7,266 bases of DNA, from the NCBI GenBank assembly GCA_009926645.1, contig RFOO01000045.1, positions 1 to 7,266 of the forward strand, in the 5' to 3' direction. The translations under genes were made by a program, and so were the position numbers. The notes beneath the pieces are model-generated. The model was not told the origin of the DNA. It saw nothing but the letters and a program-made list of their open reading frames with translations, and did not search any database. Numbering within the stretch: the stretch's first letter is position 1; every line of letters begins with the position of its first letter. Source of the DNA: a bacterium (GTDB taxonomy: Bacteria > Verrucomicrobiota > Verrucomicrobiia > Opitutales > UBA953). This document shows, piece after piece, positions 6,635-7,266 of this stretch.

Positions 6635-7266
6635 GTGAAAAAATTACTCCTATTACCCCTACTTGTTTTGTATGTATTTATTCATCCAAGTGCCCGTGCC
6701 GCAGGTGGAACAAGTTCCTCGCCGCTAGATAGCGATGGAGATGGTATCACCGATGCCGTTGAGGTCGCTTGGGGGTTTAACCCGCAAGATCCCAGCGACG
6801 GTCAATCCGACACCGATGGTGACGGACTTACCCTTTATCAAGAGGTTAAATTAGGCACAAATCCCTTTAATAAGGACACTGATGCCGACGGAGTAAGCGA
6901 CTTCGATGAAGTCATCGTCGGGCAAGACCCCTTAAACCCCCAAAGACCCGTTGATGAACTTCACCAAGCCGAACCCATCAAAAAACTTAACTTCACCGTC
7001 AGTCTTCCCGTGGATTATATTAGAAATGGCAGTTTTGATTCACCGTTAAACTTCACGCAGGCGAATGTCGAACCCGACGAGGACCAAGCGACCCTCGCTA
7101 AAAAATTTCCGAGTATCCCAGGCTGGACTGGTATCCAAGACAATCTCGAGGTCTATCGCCAAGGAAACAACCAGTTTCTAAAAATCGATGAAGGAGTTCT
7201 TCAAAAGCTTAATGTAAATGGACCTGGATCTTATGTGCTAACCTGGAAAATGCGTGCACTTAATCG
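6635..7266 (+). CDS. Secreted protein with thrombospondin type 3-like calcium-binding repeats, partial (C-terminus off the window)
   Basis: At least 210 residues are read from a GTG start to the window edge. The N-terminus is a clear signal peptide: KK, then LLLLPLLVLYVFI, then a probable signal peptidase I site after Ala-Arg-Ala (20-22). The mature part opens with three Asp/Gly-rich repeats at about 32-50, 59-77 and 81-99 (DSDGDGITD, DTDGDGLTL, DTDADGVSD, each followed by a helix-like stretch and GxNP or GQDP), the pattern of thrombospondin type 3 or dockerin-like Ca2+ loops. After about residue 128 comes IRNGSFDSP, then IPGWTG, NLEVY and SYVLTWKMRA, which resembles DUF642-type or other galactose-binding-like beta-sandwich domains. 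GTG at 6635 is the only usable start: the in-frame stop TAG at 6581 is followed by no ATG or TTG. No proper Shine-Dalgarno sequence is present; GGA touches the start codon. The protein is probably cell-surface or extracellular; ligand unknown. Confidence 0.85.
   Translation, partial: MKKLLLLPLLVLYVFIHPSARAAGGTSSSPLDSDGDGITDAVEVAWGFNPQDPSDGQSDTDGDGLTLYQEVKLGTNPFNKDTDADGVSDFDEVIVGQDPLNPQRPVDELHQAEPIKKLNFTVSLPVDYIRNGSFDSPLNFTQANVEPDEDQATLAKKFPSIPGWTGIQDNLEVYRQGNNQFLKIDEGVLQKLNVNGPGSYVLTWKMRALN

Noticed and set aside
1..7266. Mobile element, phage, CRISPR array, toxin-antitoxin or defence system
   Set aside because: No transposase, integrase, direct-repeat array or defence-type domain is visible on either strand; the content is housekeeping genes plus unknowns.

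Overview
The window reads as an ordinary bacterial chromosome segment with all genes on the + strand: rsmG (16S rRNA G527 methyltransferase), metH (cobalamin-dependent methionine synthase, broken in the middle), a 108-residue unknown protein, a HI0933/YhiN-family flavoprotein, a 153-residue acidic unknown protein, and the start of a secreted calcium-binding-repeat protein that runs off the right edge. The taxon cannot be fixed from this sequence. The RsmG variant with an ISRKDIENL segment, the absence of clear Shine-Dalgarno sequences, and the exported protein with thrombospondin type 3-like repeats would fit the Verrucomicrobiota or Bacteroidota. This is an inference with modest confidence.

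Layout. Bases 1-98 hold no gene that I can assign. rsmG ends at 788 and is followed after 58 bases by metH. metH occupies 847-4475, but its reading frame changes near 2703. Frame 1 (codons starting at 847, 850 and so on) encodes the homocysteine and folate modules and then runs into about 36 unrelated residues before a stop at 2814. The cap, cobalamin-binding and AdoMet-activation modules continue in another frame, which opens at 2703 directly after a TAA and has no ATG, GTG or TTG until 2904. Against my recollection of E. coli MetH, roughly 19 residues of the first cap helix are also absent at this joint. This looks like a deletion of about 58 bases (3n+1), not a one-base slip. Downstream, metH, the 108-residue gene and the flavoprotein gene are almost touching (2-base and 0-base gaps) and probably co-transcribed. 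A 95-base intergenic region with two adjacent hairpins separates the 153-residue gene from the secreted-protein gene, which starts with GTG.

The main point of interest is the metH break. It falls at the boundary between the folate module and the cobalamin cap, a boundary where the E. coli enzyme is known to be separable into working pieces. It is therefore either a recent inactivation, an assembly collapse, or, less likely, a split enzyme. I see no phage, transposon, CRISPR, tRNA or rRNA sequence, and no evidence of a new multi-gene system.
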